In this document: piece after piece, positions 29,760-43,520 of the stretch | Layout: each line of letters starts with the position of its first letter | How positions within the stretch are numbered: the first letter of the stretch is position 1 | NCBI GenBank assembly: GCA_001897745.1 | Contig: MKUH01000014.1 | Span: forward strand, 97,405 to 161,404 | Direction: 5' to 3' | Origin: Candidatus Accumulibacter sp. 66-26 | GTDB lineage: Bacteria; Pseudomonadota; Gammaproteobacteria; Burkholderiales; Rhodocyclaceae | DNA length: 64,000 nt | Program-made: the position numbers and the translations under genes | The notes under the pieces: generated by a model | Databases searched by the model: none | The model's input: the letters and a program-made list of their open reading frames with translations, nothing else | What the model was told of the DNA's origin: nothing

Positions 29760-30956
29760 TCAGATCGCGGCCAGCGCGCGGGCGAGGTCGCCGCGCAGGT
29801 CGGCGACGTCCTCGATGCCGACCGAGAGGCGCACCAGCGCGTCGCCGATGCCGAGGCGGGCGCGCTGTTCGGGCGGAATCGTCGCGTGCGTCATGATCGC
29901 CGGGTGCTCGATCAGGCTTTCGACGCCGCCCAGGCTTTCGGCCAGCGCGAACAGTTCGCAGGCTTCGAGGAAGCGCCGGCTGCCGGCGAGGTCGGTGTCG
30001 AGTTCGAGCGCGATCATGCCGCCGAAGCCGCGCATCTGGCGTTTTGCCAGCGCGTGCTGCGGATGCGAGGCGAGGCCGGGGTAGCGCACGCGGCGCGCGC
30101 CGGGCTGCGCTTCGAGCCAGCCGGCGAGTTCGAGCGCGTTCTCGCAGTGGCGCTGCATGCGTACATTGAGCGTCTTCAGGCCGCGCAGCGCGAGGAAGCT
30201 GTCGAAGGGGCCGGCGATGGCGCCGACGGCGTTCTGCAGGAAGGCGAGGCGCTCGGCGATTTCCGAGGTCTCTGTGTTGTGTGCCGCGCCGCCGACGACG
30301 GCGACGCCGCCGATGATGTCGGAGTGGCCGTTCAGGTACTTGGTCGTCGAATGGACGACGACGTCGAAGCCGAGTTCGAGCGGGCGCTGGATCCACGGCG
30401 TGGCGAAGGTGTTGTCGACGACCGAGATCAGCCCGCGCCGGCGGGCGATGGACGCCAGCGCTTCGAGATCGACCAGCCGGAGCAGCGGGTTGGTCGGCGT
30501 TTCGACGAGCAGCATGCGCGTTTCCGGGCGGATCGCCGCTTCCAGCGCGGCCGGGTCGGACAGGTCGACGAAGCTGAACGACAGCCCGGCGCTGCGCTTG
30601 CGCACGCGTTCGAGCAGGCGGTAGGTGCCGCCGTAGAGGTCGTCGCCGGCGATCACGTGGGCGCCGGCGTCGAGCAGTTCGAGCACGGTGGCGATGGCCG
30701 CCAGCCCGGAGGCGAAGGCGAAGGCGCGGTCGCCGCTTTCGAGGTCGGCGACGCAGCGCTCGAAGGCCCAGCGCGTCGGATTGTGCGAGCGGCCGTAGTC
30801 GAGGCCCTTGTGCACGCCGGGGCTGTCCTGCACGTAGGTCGAGTTGGCGTAGATCGGCGGCATGATGGCGCCGGTCGACGGGTCGGGCGTCTGCCCGGCG
30901 TGGATGACGCGCGTGCCGAAGGCGTGGCGGGCGGCGTCTGGATTGGGATGGCTCAC
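29760..30956 (-). CDS. Cystathionine gamma-lyase/gamma-synthase (Cys/Met PLP enzyme)
   Basis: 398 residues from a GTG that overlaps the cbs stop (GTGA). Fold type I PLP enzyme: YGRSHNPTRWAFE (phosphate-binding Tyr/Arg), SGLAAIATVLELL, and the PLP Lys in VVHSTTKYLNGHSD (~208). The sequence alone does not separate lyase from synthase. Directly downstream of cystathionine beta-synthase and coupled to it, gamma-lyase (cystathionine to cysteine) is the better reading; gamma-synthase remains possible. Last gene of metY-metX-cbs-this. Confidence 0.88.
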   Translation of the reverse strand: MSHPNPDAARHAFGTRVIHAGQTPDPSTGAIMPPIYANSTYVQDSPGVHKGLDYGRSHNPTRWAFERCVADLESGDRAFAFASGLAAIATVLELLDAGAHVIAGDDLYGGTYRLLERVRKRSAGLSFSFVDLSDPAALEAAIRPETRMLLVETPTNPLLRLVDLEALASIARRRGLISVVDNTFATPWIQRPLELGFDVVVHSTTKYLNGHSDIIGGVAVVGGAAHNTETSEIAERLAFLQNAVGAIAGPFDSFLALRGLKTLNVRMQRHCENALELAGWLEAQPGARRVRYPGLASHPQHALAKRQMRGFGGMIALELDTDLAGSRRFLEACELFALAESLGGVESLIEHPAIMTHATIPPEQRARLGIGDALVRLSVGIEDVADLRGDLARALAAI

Positions 30957-32295
30957 GATAGCGTCCTGCGCAGATGGTTGAGAAGGTCGAAGCGGGTGAT
31001 CAGGCCGTGGAAGCGTTCGCCGTCGGCGACGATCGCCACCAGCCCGCGGTCGAGCACGGCGCGCAGCGCCGGCAGGCCGGCGTCCGGGCGTAGCGTTTCG
31101 ATGGCGTGCGTCATCGCCGTGCGGGCGGTCGCGTTGAAGTTGGCCGGGTCGGCCTGCACGCGCAGCAGCACGTCGGATTCGTCGATCAGGCCGACGATGC
31201 GGCCGTTTTCGATCACCGGCAACTGCGAGATGTCGGCATGGCGCATGCGCTGGAACACCGTTTTCAGCGTGTCGTCCGGCGCCGCCGCGATCACCGAGCC
31301 GGCGCCTTCCTCGTAGCGGCGTCCGACGATGTCGCGCAGGTCGCCGAATTCCTCTCGCGCCAGCAGCCCCTGGTCGATCATCCAGTTGTCGTTGTAGACC
31401 TTGGAGAGATAGCGCGTGCCGGTGTCGCAGACGAAGGAGACGACGCGCTTCGGCGTTTTCTGCGCGCGGCAGTAGCGCAGCGCGGCGGCGAGCAGGGTGC
31501 CGGTGGACGAGCCGCCGAGCACGCCCTCGGCGCGCAGCAGTTCGCGCGCGGCGGCGAAGCTCTCGGTGTCGCTGATCGAGTAGGCGTGCCTGACCGCCGA
31601 GAGGTCGGCGATGGCCGGCACGAAATCCTCGCCGATGCCTTCGACGGCCCACGATCCGGCCTCGCCGATCGTTCCATTTTTCACATACTCGGTGAGGATC
31701 GAGCCGGCCGGGTCGGCGAGGACGAATTCGAGCGCCGGATTGGCCTCGTGGAAGAAGTGCGTCAGGCCGGTCAGCGTGCCGCCCGAGCCGACGCCGCAGA
31801 CGATGGCGTCGAGCGCGTGCCCGCTCTGCGCCCAGAGTTCGGGGCCGGTCGACTGCTGGTGCGCGGCCGGATTGTTCGGGTTGTTGAACTGGTCGGCGAA
31901 GAAGGCGCCGGGAATCTCGCGCGCCAGCCGTGCGGCGTAGTCCTGGTAATACTCGGGGTGGCCCTGGGCGACGTCCGAGCGGGTGATGTGCACCTCGGCG
32001 CCGAGCGCCTTGAGGTGCAGGATTTTCTCGCTCGACATCTTGTCGGGGACGACGAGGACGATGCGGTAGCCCTTGGCCTGCGCGACCAGCGCGAGGCCGA
32101 GGCCGGTGTTGCCGGCGGTCGCTTCGACGATGGTGCTGCCGGGTTTCAGTTGGCCGCTGCGTTCGGCGGCTTCGATCATCCACAGGCCGACGCGGTCCTT
32201 GATCGAACCGCCGGGGTTCTGCGATTCGAGCTTGAGGAAGAGCCGGCAGGGGCCGGTGTCGAGACGGGTGACTTCGATCAGCGGGGTGTTGCCGA

Positions 32296-36221
<3,926 letters not shown>

Positions 36222-36241
<20 letters not shown>

Positions 36242-37211
36242 AGCGGGCCGGCGCGCCTTTCTCTGGCAGGCGCTGGCGGTCGGCCTGCTGTTGCTCGGCG
36301 GCTGGTGGGTGGCCGGGCGCGTCGAGGGCGAGCTGGCGGCGCGCGGCATCCGCAGCGGCTTCGGCTTCCTGCTGCAGCCGGCCGGTTTCGAGATCGGCGA
36401 AAGCCTGTTCGACTTTCACGCCGGCCTCGCCTACTGGCAGGCCTTCCTCGTCGGCTTCGCCAACACCTTGCGCGTCGCTCTCCCCGGCCTGCTGCTGGCG
36501 ACCGTGCTCGGCGCGCTGATCGGCTTCGCCCGCCTCTCGCCCAACTTCCTGCTGCGCGCGCTGGGCACGGCCTACGTCGAAGTCTTCCGCAACGTGCCGC
36601 TGCTGCTGCAGCTGCTGACCTGGTATTTCCTGCTCACCGAGAAGCTGCCGCCGGTCGCCGACGCCGTCGAGTTCCTGCCCGGCTTCTTCCTGAGCAAGAG
36701 CGGGCTGGCGTTTCCGCTGCCGGCCTTCGCCGTCGCCGCCGGCGAGCTCGCGTGGCCGCAGCGCGGCCTGCTGAACATCGAGGGCGGCGCGACGGTGACG
36801 CCCGAATACCTCGCCGTGCTGCTCGGCCTCGCCGCCTATTCGGCGGCGTATCTCGCCGAGATCGTGCGCGCCGGCATCCTCTCGGTGTCGCGTGGGCAGG
36901 TCGAGGCGGCCGCCGCGCTCGGCCTCACGGCGCGCCAGCGTATGCGCTGGGTGGTGCTGCCGCAGGCGCTGCGCCTGATCGTGCCGCCGGCCGGCAACCA
37001 GTACCTCAACCTGACGAAGAATTCCTCGCTCGCCGTCGTCGTCGGCTATCCCGATCTGGTGTCGGTCGCCAACACGACGCTCAACCAGACCGGGCAGGCG
37101 GTCGAGTGCATCGCCATCCTGATCGCCGTCTACCTCGCGCTGTCGCTGGCGACGGCCGCGCTGCTCGCGCTCTACAACGCCCGTCTGCTGCGGCGGGGGA
37201 GCGCGGCATGA
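36222..37211 (+). CDS. aapQ: Amino acid ABC transporter permease (AapQ-like)
   Basis: 329 residues, inner-membrane permease. The HisM-type permease domain has YVEVFRNVPLLLQLLTWYF (~108) and, near the C-terminus, the coupling loop EAAAALGLTARQRMRWVVLPQALRLIVPP (~228-256) that would contact the ATPase. The long loop between helices (~120-185) is normal for AapQ/BztB. It overlaps both neighbours. Confidence 0.9.
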
Positions 37212-38263
37212 TCGCCTGGCTGCGCGGCAATCTGTTCTCCGGCTGGGCGAGCGGGCTGGCGACGCTCCTCGTTTGCGCCGGCGCCGCCGCGCTGCTGCCG
37301 GACCTGCTGCGCTGGGGCGCGACGCACGCCGTTTTCGCGCCCGACGCCGAACAGTGCCGCGCGCTCGACGGCGCCGGCGCCTGCTGGGGCGTGATCGCCG
37401 AGAAATACCGCCTCGTCCTGTTCGGCCGCTATCCCCACGCCGAGCACTGGCGGCCGGCGCTGGCGACGGCGCTGGTGCTCGCGGTCCTCGCCGGATTCCT
37501 GCTGCTCCCGCGCGCCGGGCGCTTCTTCCTGGGGCGTGCCGTGCCGCTCGCGGCGTTCGCGGCGTTTGGCATCGCGGCGCTGGCCGGCGCGCTCTTTCTG
37601 ATGGCCGGCGGCGCGCTCGGCCTGGCGGCGGTCGATACCTCGCGCTGGGGCGGTCTGCCGCTGACGCTGCTGCTCGCGCTCGGCGCCGTCGTCGGCGCGC
37701 TGCCCGGCGGCATCCTGCTCGCGCTCGGGCGGCGTTCGAGCTTGCCGGCCATCCGCGCGCTGTGCGCCGTCTATATCGAGCTGGTGCGCGGCCTGCCGCT
37801 GATCCCGGTGCTCTTCATGGCGGCCTTCCTGTTTCCGCTCTTCCTGCCGCGCGGCCTCGGCGCCGACGTGCTGCTGCGCGTGCTCGTCGCGCTGATTCTG
37901 TTCGCCGCCGCGCATCTCGCCGAGGTCGTGCGCGGCGGGCTGCAGTCGGTGCCGCAGGGGCAGTACGACACGGCGCGCGCGCTCGGTTTCACGCCCTGGC
38001 AGGTGCAGCGCTACATCATCCTGCCGCAGGCGCTGCGCGCCGCGCTGCCGGCGCTGACCAACAGCTTCATCGCGGTGTTCAAGGACGTTTCGCTGGTCAC
38101 CGTGGTCAGCCTCTACGAACTGACCGGCGCGCTCCAGCTGGCGCTCGCCGGCGACGCCGACTGGCGCCCGTACTTCCTCGAAGGCTACCTGTTCATCGGC
38201 GCGATCTACTGGGCCGGCTGCTTCGCGCTGTCGCGCTGGAGCGCGCGGATGGAGGCGCGCTAG
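37208..38263 (+). CDS. aapM: Amino acid ABC transporter permease (AapM-like)
   Basis: 351 residues with ~8 membrane helices. The N-terminal half is an extra membrane block, as in AapM/BztC; the C-terminal half has YIELVRGLPLIPVLFMAAFLFPLFLP and the coupling loop DTARALGFTPWQVQRYIILPQALRAALPA (~275-303). ATGA overlap with aapQ. The ATPase gene (aapP) normally next is missing here; endonuclease VIII follows after 157 bases. Confidence 0.9.
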   Translation: MIAWLRGNLFSGWASGLATLLVCAGAAALLPDLLRWGATHAVFAPDAEQCRALDGAGACWGVIAEKYRLVLFGRYPHAEHWRPALATALVLAVLAGFLLLPRAGRFFLGRAVPLAAFAAFGIAALAGALFLMAGGALGLAAVDTSRWGGLPLTLLLALGAVVGALPGGILLALGRRSSLPAIRALCAVYIELVRGLPLIPVLFMAAFLFPLFLPRGLGADVLLRVLVALILFAAAHLAEVVRGGLQSVPQGQYDTARALGFTPWQVQRYIILPQALRAALPALTNSFIAVFKDVSLVTVVSLYELTGALQLALAGDADWRPYFLEGYLFIGAIYWAGCFALSRWSARMEAR

Positions 38264-38420
38264 CCGCGCCCCGGCGCTTCCGTCCGGATCGTCCGGATCA
38301 TCCGGGGCGTCCGCATGGTTCGTATGCTACGCCTTTCCGGCGGCGCGCCGCACAGGGAGCGGGGCGGGAAGAAGCAGCGCACGGCGCATCGAAAACGAGA
38401 GAAACGAAAAGGAAAAGGAA

Positions 38421-39212
38421 ATGCCCGAAGGACCCGAAATTCGCCGCGTGTCGGATGCCCTGAACCAGACCATCGCGGGACGGCCGCTGACCGATGTGTG
38501 GTTCGCGTTCGATCATCTGCAAGCCTACCGGCCGCGCCTGCTGGGCGCCGAGGTGCTGCGCATCGAGCCGCGCGGCAAGGCGCTGCTGACCCATTTTTCG
38601 AGTGGGCTGACGCTGTACAGCCACAATCAGCTGTACGGGCGCTGGGTGACCGCACGGCCCGGCGAGCTTCCGCCGTCCGCGCGGACGCCGCGCGTCCGGC
38701 TCGAAACCGCCGCGGCGACGGCGGTGCTCTACAGCGCGTCGGACATCGAACTCTGGCCCAGCGCCGACATCGAGTCGCATCCCTTCCTGCAGCGCATCGG
38801 CCCCGACGTGCTGAGCGACGGACTCGATGCGCAAACCGTGCTCGCCCGCCTGCGGCAGCCGGATTTCGCCCGCCGGCGGCTGGGCGCGCTGCTGCTCGAT
38901 CAGGCATTCCTGGCCGGGCTCGGCAACTATCTGCGCGCCGAAATCCTCTGGTCCGCGCGCCTGAGCCCGGAGCGCAGACCGGCCCATCTCCCGACCGAGG
39001 CGCTGGCAGCGCTCGCCGGCGCGATCGTCGACGTGCCGCGGCTTTCCTACGCCACGCGCGGCGCGATCGAGAAAGTGCAGCATCACGATGCGGCGTTCGA
39101 GTTCCACGTCTTCAAGCGCGAAGGCGACGCCTGCACGCGCTGCGGAACGACGATCCGGCGGATTGCCGATGCGTCGCGGCCGCTTTATTTTTGTCCGGTC
39201 TGCCAGGCGTAG
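38421..39212 (+). CDS. nei: Endonuclease VIII (DNA glycosylase/AP lyase)
   Basis: 263 residues. Fpg/Nei family: catalytic N-terminus PEGPEIRR (Pro2, Glu3 after Met removal), Lys in RGKALLTHF (~52), helix-two-turn-helix with LLDQAFLAGLGNYLRAEILW (~155-174) and a C-terminal zinc finger CTRCGTTIRR...CPVC. PEGPEIRR and YSHNQLYGRW point to Nei rather than MutM. It removes oxidised pyrimidines. Stand-alone gene with a ribosome site AAAGGAAAAGGAA. Confidence 0.92.
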   Translation: MPEGPEIRRVSDALNQTIAGRPLTDVWFAFDHLQAYRPRLLGAEVLRIEPRGKALLTHFSSGLTLYSHNQLYGRWVTARPGELPPSARTPRVRLETAAATAVLYSASDIELWPSADIESHPFLQRIGPDVLSDGLDAQTVLARLRQPDFARRRLGALLLDQAFLAGLGNYLRAEILWSARLSPERRPAHLPTEALAALAGAIVDVPRLSYATRGAIEKVQHHDAAFEFHVFKREGDACTRCGTTIRRIADASRPLYFCPVCQA

Positions 39213-39589
39213 CCCGTTTTTCAGAAAGCCGACGCGGGGCGCTGCAAGCCGGTTTGCCCGTCCTGGAGCGGGGGGCCGCGCCCGGCCGCACATTCGTCCA
39301 TCCGGCCGCGCGTCCGCCAATGCCCTTCGCGGCGGGGAAGGGCGCTCCTTTCTGACTGCGGAAAAGGCCGGGGCAGACTCCGCCAACAGGTCTTTTCCGG
39401 ATATCCCTTTGGTATCTTCGGCCTGTCATGACAGGCTATATCCTTATCGAAACATAGTCGTTTGGGCGGCTTGCCCCGCCTGCTAACTTTGTTTCTCCCG
39501 AATTTGGTGCCGCGCTGCAAGGCAGTTTTCTTTCTGCCGCAGGCGGCGTCCTCGACCCGTATCGGACGGGTTTTCCACAGGAGAAGATC
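39213..39589. promoter_or_regulatory. Regulatory gap before the NitT/TauT-AprA-like operon
   Basis: 377 bases without a gene. The stretch 39405-39465 is less GC-rich than its surroundings and contains the palindrome CCTGTCATGACAGG, then CTTATCGAAACATAG, a plausible LysR-type binding region. A promoter is likely here but I cannot fix -35/-10 boxes. AGGAGAAG lies directly before the ATG of the binding-protein gene. Confidence 0.4.
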
Positions 39590-40999
39590 ATGAGTTTGCA
39601 TCGCAAGCTGTTCCGCCTCGCCGGCCTGGCAGCCGCCCTCGCCGTTGGAAGCGCGCAGGCCGAAACCATCCGGGTCGCCATCGGCACCCAGGACACGACG
39701 ATCAATTGCGCGACCGGCGGCCTCCTCGTGCGCGAACTCAAGCTGCTCGAAAAATATCTGCCGCGCGACGGAAAGTACAAGGATGCGCAGTACGACATCC
39801 AATGGAAGAACTTCACTTCCGGCGCGCCGCTGACCAACGAGATGGTCGCCGGCAAGCTCGATATCGGTTCGATGGCCGACTTCCCCGGTTCGCTCAACGG
39901 CGCCGCTTTCGAGAAGGCGGGCAAGAAGAGCCTGTTCATCAACGTGCTGTCGGGCAGCACCATCGGCTCCGGCAACGGCATCGTCGTGCCGAAGGCGTCG
40001 AGCGCGCAATCGCTCGCCGATCTCAAGGGCAAGACGATCTCGGTGCCCTTCGCATCCACTGCGCACGGCCTTCTGTTGCGCGCGGTCAAGGCGCAAGGCT
40101 GGGACCCGGAAAAGGACGTGAACATCGTCACGCAGTCGCCCGAAGTGGCCGGCTCCGCCCTGCAGAGCAACAAGATCGACGCGCACGCCGATTTCGTTCC
40201 CTTCGCCGAGCTGTTCCCGCATCGCGGCTTCGCGCGCAAGATCTACGACGGTTCGCAGGCCAACGCGCCGACCTTCCACGGCTCGCTGGTCGACGCCGAG
40301 TTCGCGAAAAAATATCCGGAGATCGTCACCGCCTTTCTGCGGGCCGCGCTGGAGGCGGACCGCCTGTTCGCCGCCGAGCCCGAGAAGTACAGCGAACTGA
40401 TCGCCAAAGTGACCGGTATCGAGGCCGAGGTGAATTACCTGTTCCACGGTCCGCACGGCCTGCAGACCCGTGATCTGACCTGGAAGCCCGAGTACCGTCA
40501 GGCGGTCAAGACCTCGATCGAGACGCTCAAGCTGCTCAAGCGGACCGATGCCGATCTCGACGTCGCCAGCTTCATCGACGACCAGTACATCCGCGCCGCG
40601 TTCAAGCTGGCCGGCGCTGACTACGAGGCGCGTCTGAAGAGCTACGTAAAACAGCCGCTGGTCACCAAGGACGCGGCCACCGGCAAGCCGATCGGCGACA
40701 CCTCGCGCCTGCTGTCGCTGTGGATAGAGGGCGAGCCGCTGGTGCGTCACTACGCGACGCCGGAGTCGGCCTTTGCCGAACTCGCCGCTCTCGAAAAGGC
40801 GGGCAGAAAGCTGCGCGTCGCCTATGCCCACGATCGCGGCAACGGCATCAAGCTGTTCGCCGGCGACGCTTGGTTCGTGAGCGCCGGCAAGGGCGAGTTG
40901 AGCGCCTTCCTGCTCAAGGACGCCGCCGAAGCCTGGGCGAAGCAGAACAAGGGCAGGGTGCTCGACTTCGCGGCGGCCAAGAGCCTCGCGGCACGCTAG
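39590..40999 (+). CDS. NitT/TauT-family ABC transporter, substrate-binding protein
   Basis: 469 residues, longer than ordinary TauA/SsuA (~320). Signal peptide with cleavage after AQA (~25). The mature domain has VAIGTQDTTINCATGGLLVRELKLL, NEMVAGKLDIGSMADFPG (the GxxDIG signature) and LADLKGKTISVPFASTAHGLLLRA. The C-terminal ~130 residues are an extra lobe not found in TauA. The ligand cannot be read; the neighbours suggest an organosulfur compound or other anion that is reduced inside the cell. First gene of the operon. Confidence 0.88.
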   Translation: MSLHRKLFRLAGLAAALAVGSAQAETIRVAIGTQDTTINCATGGLLVRELKLLEKYLPRDGKYKDAQYDIQWKNFTSGAPLTNEMVAGKLDIGSMADFPGSLNGAAFEKAGKKSLFINVLSGSTIGSGNGIVVPKASSAQSLADLKGKTISVPFASTAHGLLLRAVKAQGWDPEKDVNIVTQSPEVAGSALQSNKIDAHADFVPFAELFPHRGFARKIYDGSQANAPTFHGSLVDAEFAKKYPEIVTAFLRAALEADRLFAAEPEKYSELIAKVTGIEAEVNYLFHGPHGLQTRDLTWKPEYRQAVKTSIETLKLLKRTDADLDVASFIDDQYIRAAFKLAGADYEARLKSYVKQPLVTKDAATGKPIGDTSRLLSLWIEGEPLVRHYATPESAFAELAALEKAGRKLRVAYAHDRGNGIKLFAGDAWFVSAGKGELSAFLLKDAAEAWAKQNKGRVLDFAAAKSLAAR

Positions 41000-41011
41000 G
41001 CGGATGCGTCG

Positions 41012-41869
41012 ATGAGCACGATCAGGCTCCTGCCGGGCACCGGCTTCGTCGCCGCGCTGCGCACCCCCTTCGGCTTCGCCGCCGGAGGCGGGCGGAGCGG
41101 GCGCCTGCTGCTGCGGCTGCTTTCGATCGCGGCCTGCGCGGCCGCCTGGCAATGGGCGTCGGCCAAGCACGTCGACCTCGGCGTTGTGACCTTCCGCAAC
41201 GTCCCCGCGCCCAGCGAGGCGCTGGCCGCCCTGTGGTCGCTGCTGCAGTCGCCGAAGCTGCTGCAGCACCTGTCGAGCAGCGTCGCCCGGGTATTCAGCG
41301 GTTTCGTCGGTGCCGCCCTGGTCGGCATCCTGCTCGGTCTCGTCATCGGCCGCTCGCGCTGGGCGGAGGACATCCTCCTGCCGCCGCTCGAAGTGCTGCG
41401 GCCAATCCCCGCCGTGGCCTGGATTCCACTGGCGATCCTGATGTTTCCTTCATCCGAGGTGTCGATGGTCTTCATCACCTTCATCGGTGCGCTGTTTCCC
41501 ATCCTGCTCAACACCGTTCACGGCGTCGAGGGCGTCGATCCGCGTCTGATCGCCTCGGCCCGCAGCCTGGGCAGCGGACGTCGCGCGGTGTTCGCTGAAG
41601 TGATCCTGCCCGGTGCGGCACCGAGCATCGTCACCGGTCTGTCGATCGGCATGGGGACGTCGTGGTTCTGCCTCGTCACCGCCGAGATGATCTCCGGCCA
41701 GTTCGGCATCGGCTACTACACCTGGGCCTCCTACACCATCCAGAACTACGATCAGATCGTCGTCGGCATGCTCTTTATCGGCATCTTCGGCATGGGTAGC
41801 AGCGCGCTCGTACGGAAGCTCGGCAACGCGCTGATGCCCTGGTATCTGCCGCAAGGGAGAAAATCGTGA
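41012..41869 (+). CDS. NitT/TauT-family ABC transporter permease
   Basis: 285 residues, ~6 membrane helices. The BPD_transp_1 domain has LRPIPAVAWIPLAILMFP (~130-147) and the coupling loop SARSLGSGRRAVFAEVILPGAAPSIVTGLSIGMGTSWFCLVTAEM (~190-235), typical of SsuC/TauC/NrtB permeases. Its TGA overlaps the GTG of the ATPase gene. Confidence 0.92.
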   Translation: MSTIRLLPGTGFVAALRTPFGFAAGGGRSGRLLLRLLSIAACAAAWQWASAKHVDLGVVTFRNVPAPSEALAALWSLLQSPKLLQHLSSSVARVFSGFVGAALVGILLGLVIGRSRWAEDILLPPLEVLRPIPAVAWIPLAILMFPSSEVSMVFITFIGALFPILLNTVHGVEGVDPRLIASARSLGSGRRAVFAEVILPGAAPSIVTGLSIGMGTSWFCLVTAEMISGQFGIGYYTWASYTIQNYDQIVVGMLFIGIFGMGSSALVRKLGNALMPWYLPQGRKS

Positions 41870-42720
41870 GCGCCGCCATCCAGGTCGCGCAAGGCAGTAT
41901 CGAGATCGAGCACCTGCACATTGATCTCGGGACGGGCGGGAAGCGCTTCGAAGCCCTGCAGGACGTTTCCTTCACGGTCGCCGCCGGCGAGTTCGTCTGT
42001 CTGCTCGGCCCCTCGGGCTGCGGTAAGTCGACACTGCTCGGCGCGCTGGCCGGGCATCTGCAGGCGAGCCGGGGCGGCATCCGGGTCGACGGCCGGCCGG
42101 TTGCCGGTCCGCATCCGGAACGCGCCCTGGTCTTCCAGCAGCACACCCTGTTTCCTTGGCAGCGCGTGGTCGACAACGTCGCCTTCGGTCTCAAAATGAA
42201 AGGCGTGCCGCGCGACGAGCGCCGGCGCCGGGCGCGCGAACTGCTCGCGCTGGTCGGCCTAGAAGGTTTCGATCGCCACTATCCGGCCCAGCTTTCGGGC
42301 GGCATGCAGCAGCGCGTCGAAATCGCCCGCGTGCTAATCAACAATCCGCGCGTCATGCTGATGGACGAACCCTTCGGCGCGCTCGATGCGCAGACGCGAC
42401 TGATGATGCAGGAGCACCTGCTCGACGTGTGGTCGCGCGTCCGCACGACCATCGTCTTCATCACGCACGACATCGACGAGGCGCTTTTCCTCGCCGACCG
42501 CATCCTCGTCATGAGCCCGCACCCGGGGCGCATCGTCGAGGAAATCCGCCTCGACTTCGAGCGGCCGCGCGATGCCCGTCTCGTCACCTCGGCACGTTTC
42601 ACGGCGCTCAAGCGGCACTGCCTCGACCTCCTGCATCCGGACGGCAGGCATCCGGTGCACCGGGAGCGTCTCAGCCCGCTCGGCGACGTCGCAGTTCGCG
42701 GCCTGCGCTTCGCCGTCTGA
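41866..42720 (+). CDS. NitT/TauT-family ABC transporter ATPase
   Basis: 284 residues from an overlapping GTG. Walker A GPSGCGKST (~46-54), Q-loop VFQQHTLFPW (~88), signature LSGGMQQRVEIARVL (~144), Walker B VMLMDEPFGALDAQT (~164) and switch His THDIDEALFLAD (~201). The SsuB/TauB type of nucleotide-binding subunit. The C-terminal ~40 residues are an extension. Six bases to the regulator gene. Confidence 0.94.
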   Translation: MSAAIQVAQGSIEIEHLHIDLGTGGKRFEALQDVSFTVAAGEFVCLLGPSGCGKSTLLGALAGHLQASRGGIRVDGRPVAGPHPERALVFQQHTLFPWQRVVDNVAFGLKMKGVPRDERRRRARELLALVGLEGFDRHYPAQLSGGMQQRVEIARVLINNPRVMLMDEPFGALDAQTRLMMQEHLLDVWSRVRTTIVFITHDIDEALFLADRILVMSPHPGRIVEEIRLDFERPRDARLVTSARFTALKRHCLDLLHPDGRHPVHRERLSPLGDVAVRGLRFAV

Positions 42721-42726
42721 CGCGCC

Positions 42727-43488
42727 ATGAAATCCCCCATCGACAACGTGGCGGGCGCGCCGGCGAATGTGCGTCATCCGCTTCCGCTCTATGCCCAGAT
42801 CAAGGCCTCCCTGCGCGACAGAATCATCGACGGCAGCTATGGGCAGCATGCGCGCCTGCCTTCCGAAAGCGCGTTGATGGCCGCGTTCGGCGTCAGCCGC
42901 ATCACGGTACGCCAGGCGCTGAGCGATCTCGAAAACGAGCAGCTGATCTTCAAGGTGCCGGGCAAAGGATCGTTTGTGGCGAAGCTGCGGCCGTTCCAGC
43001 AGATGGCCCGCCTGCAGGGCTTCGGCGAGGCGATGCTGAAGCTGGGCATCACCGTCACCAACCGCGTTCTCGGCCTCTCCACGGTGGCCGCCGACGCGCA
43101 TGTCGCGGGCCGCTTGCAGGTGCCCGAGGGCAGCCCGCTGACCGCGATCCGCCGCGTGCGTTTCACCGACGGCGAACCGATTTCGCTGGAAATCACCTAT
43201 GTCCGCCGGGTGCTCGGAGAGCGCCTGGCGCGCGAGGACCTGGCGACCCGCGACATCTTCGCGATCATCGAAAACGACTATGGCATCCCGCTCGGCCACG
43301 CCGATCTCGCGATCGATGCGACGCAGGCCGACGCCGGGCTGGCCCGCCAGCTGGGCGTTGCTATCGGGGCGCCGATCTTGCGCGCCGAACGCCTGACCTG
43401 GACGAAGGACGGGACGCCGATCGATTTCGAATATCTCCACTACCGGGGCGAGTCGTTCAGCTTCCAGCTGCGCGCCGAGCGCGGCTAG
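42727..43488 (+). CDS. GntR-family (HutC/UTRA) transcriptional regulator
   Basis: 253 residues. The N-terminal GntR winged helix has LPLYAQIKASLRDRIIDGSYGQHARLPSESALMAAFGVSRITVRQALSDLENEQLIFKVPGKGSFVA (~18-82). The C-terminal UTRA ligand-binding domain follows (~95-245; DGEPISLEITYVRR, DFEYLHYRGESFSFQLRAER at the end). It sits inside the operon between transporter and redox genes, so it probably senses the imported compound or a product and controls this operon (inferred). Confidence 0.92.
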   Translation: MKSPIDNVAGAPANVRHPLPLYAQIKASLRDRIIDGSYGQHARLPSESALMAAFGVSRITVRQALSDLENEQLIFKVPGKGSFVAKLRPFQQMARLQGFGEAMLKLGITVTNRVLGLSTVAADAHVAGRLQVPEGSPLTAIRRVRFTDGEPISLEITYVRRVLGERLAREDLATRDIFAIIENDYGIPLGHADLAIDATQADAGLARQLGVAIGAPILRAERLTWTKDGTPIDFEYLHYRGESFSFQLRAERG

Positions 43489-43520
43489 CGCCCCGGCCAT
43501 CGAACGTAAAGGAAAAAAAC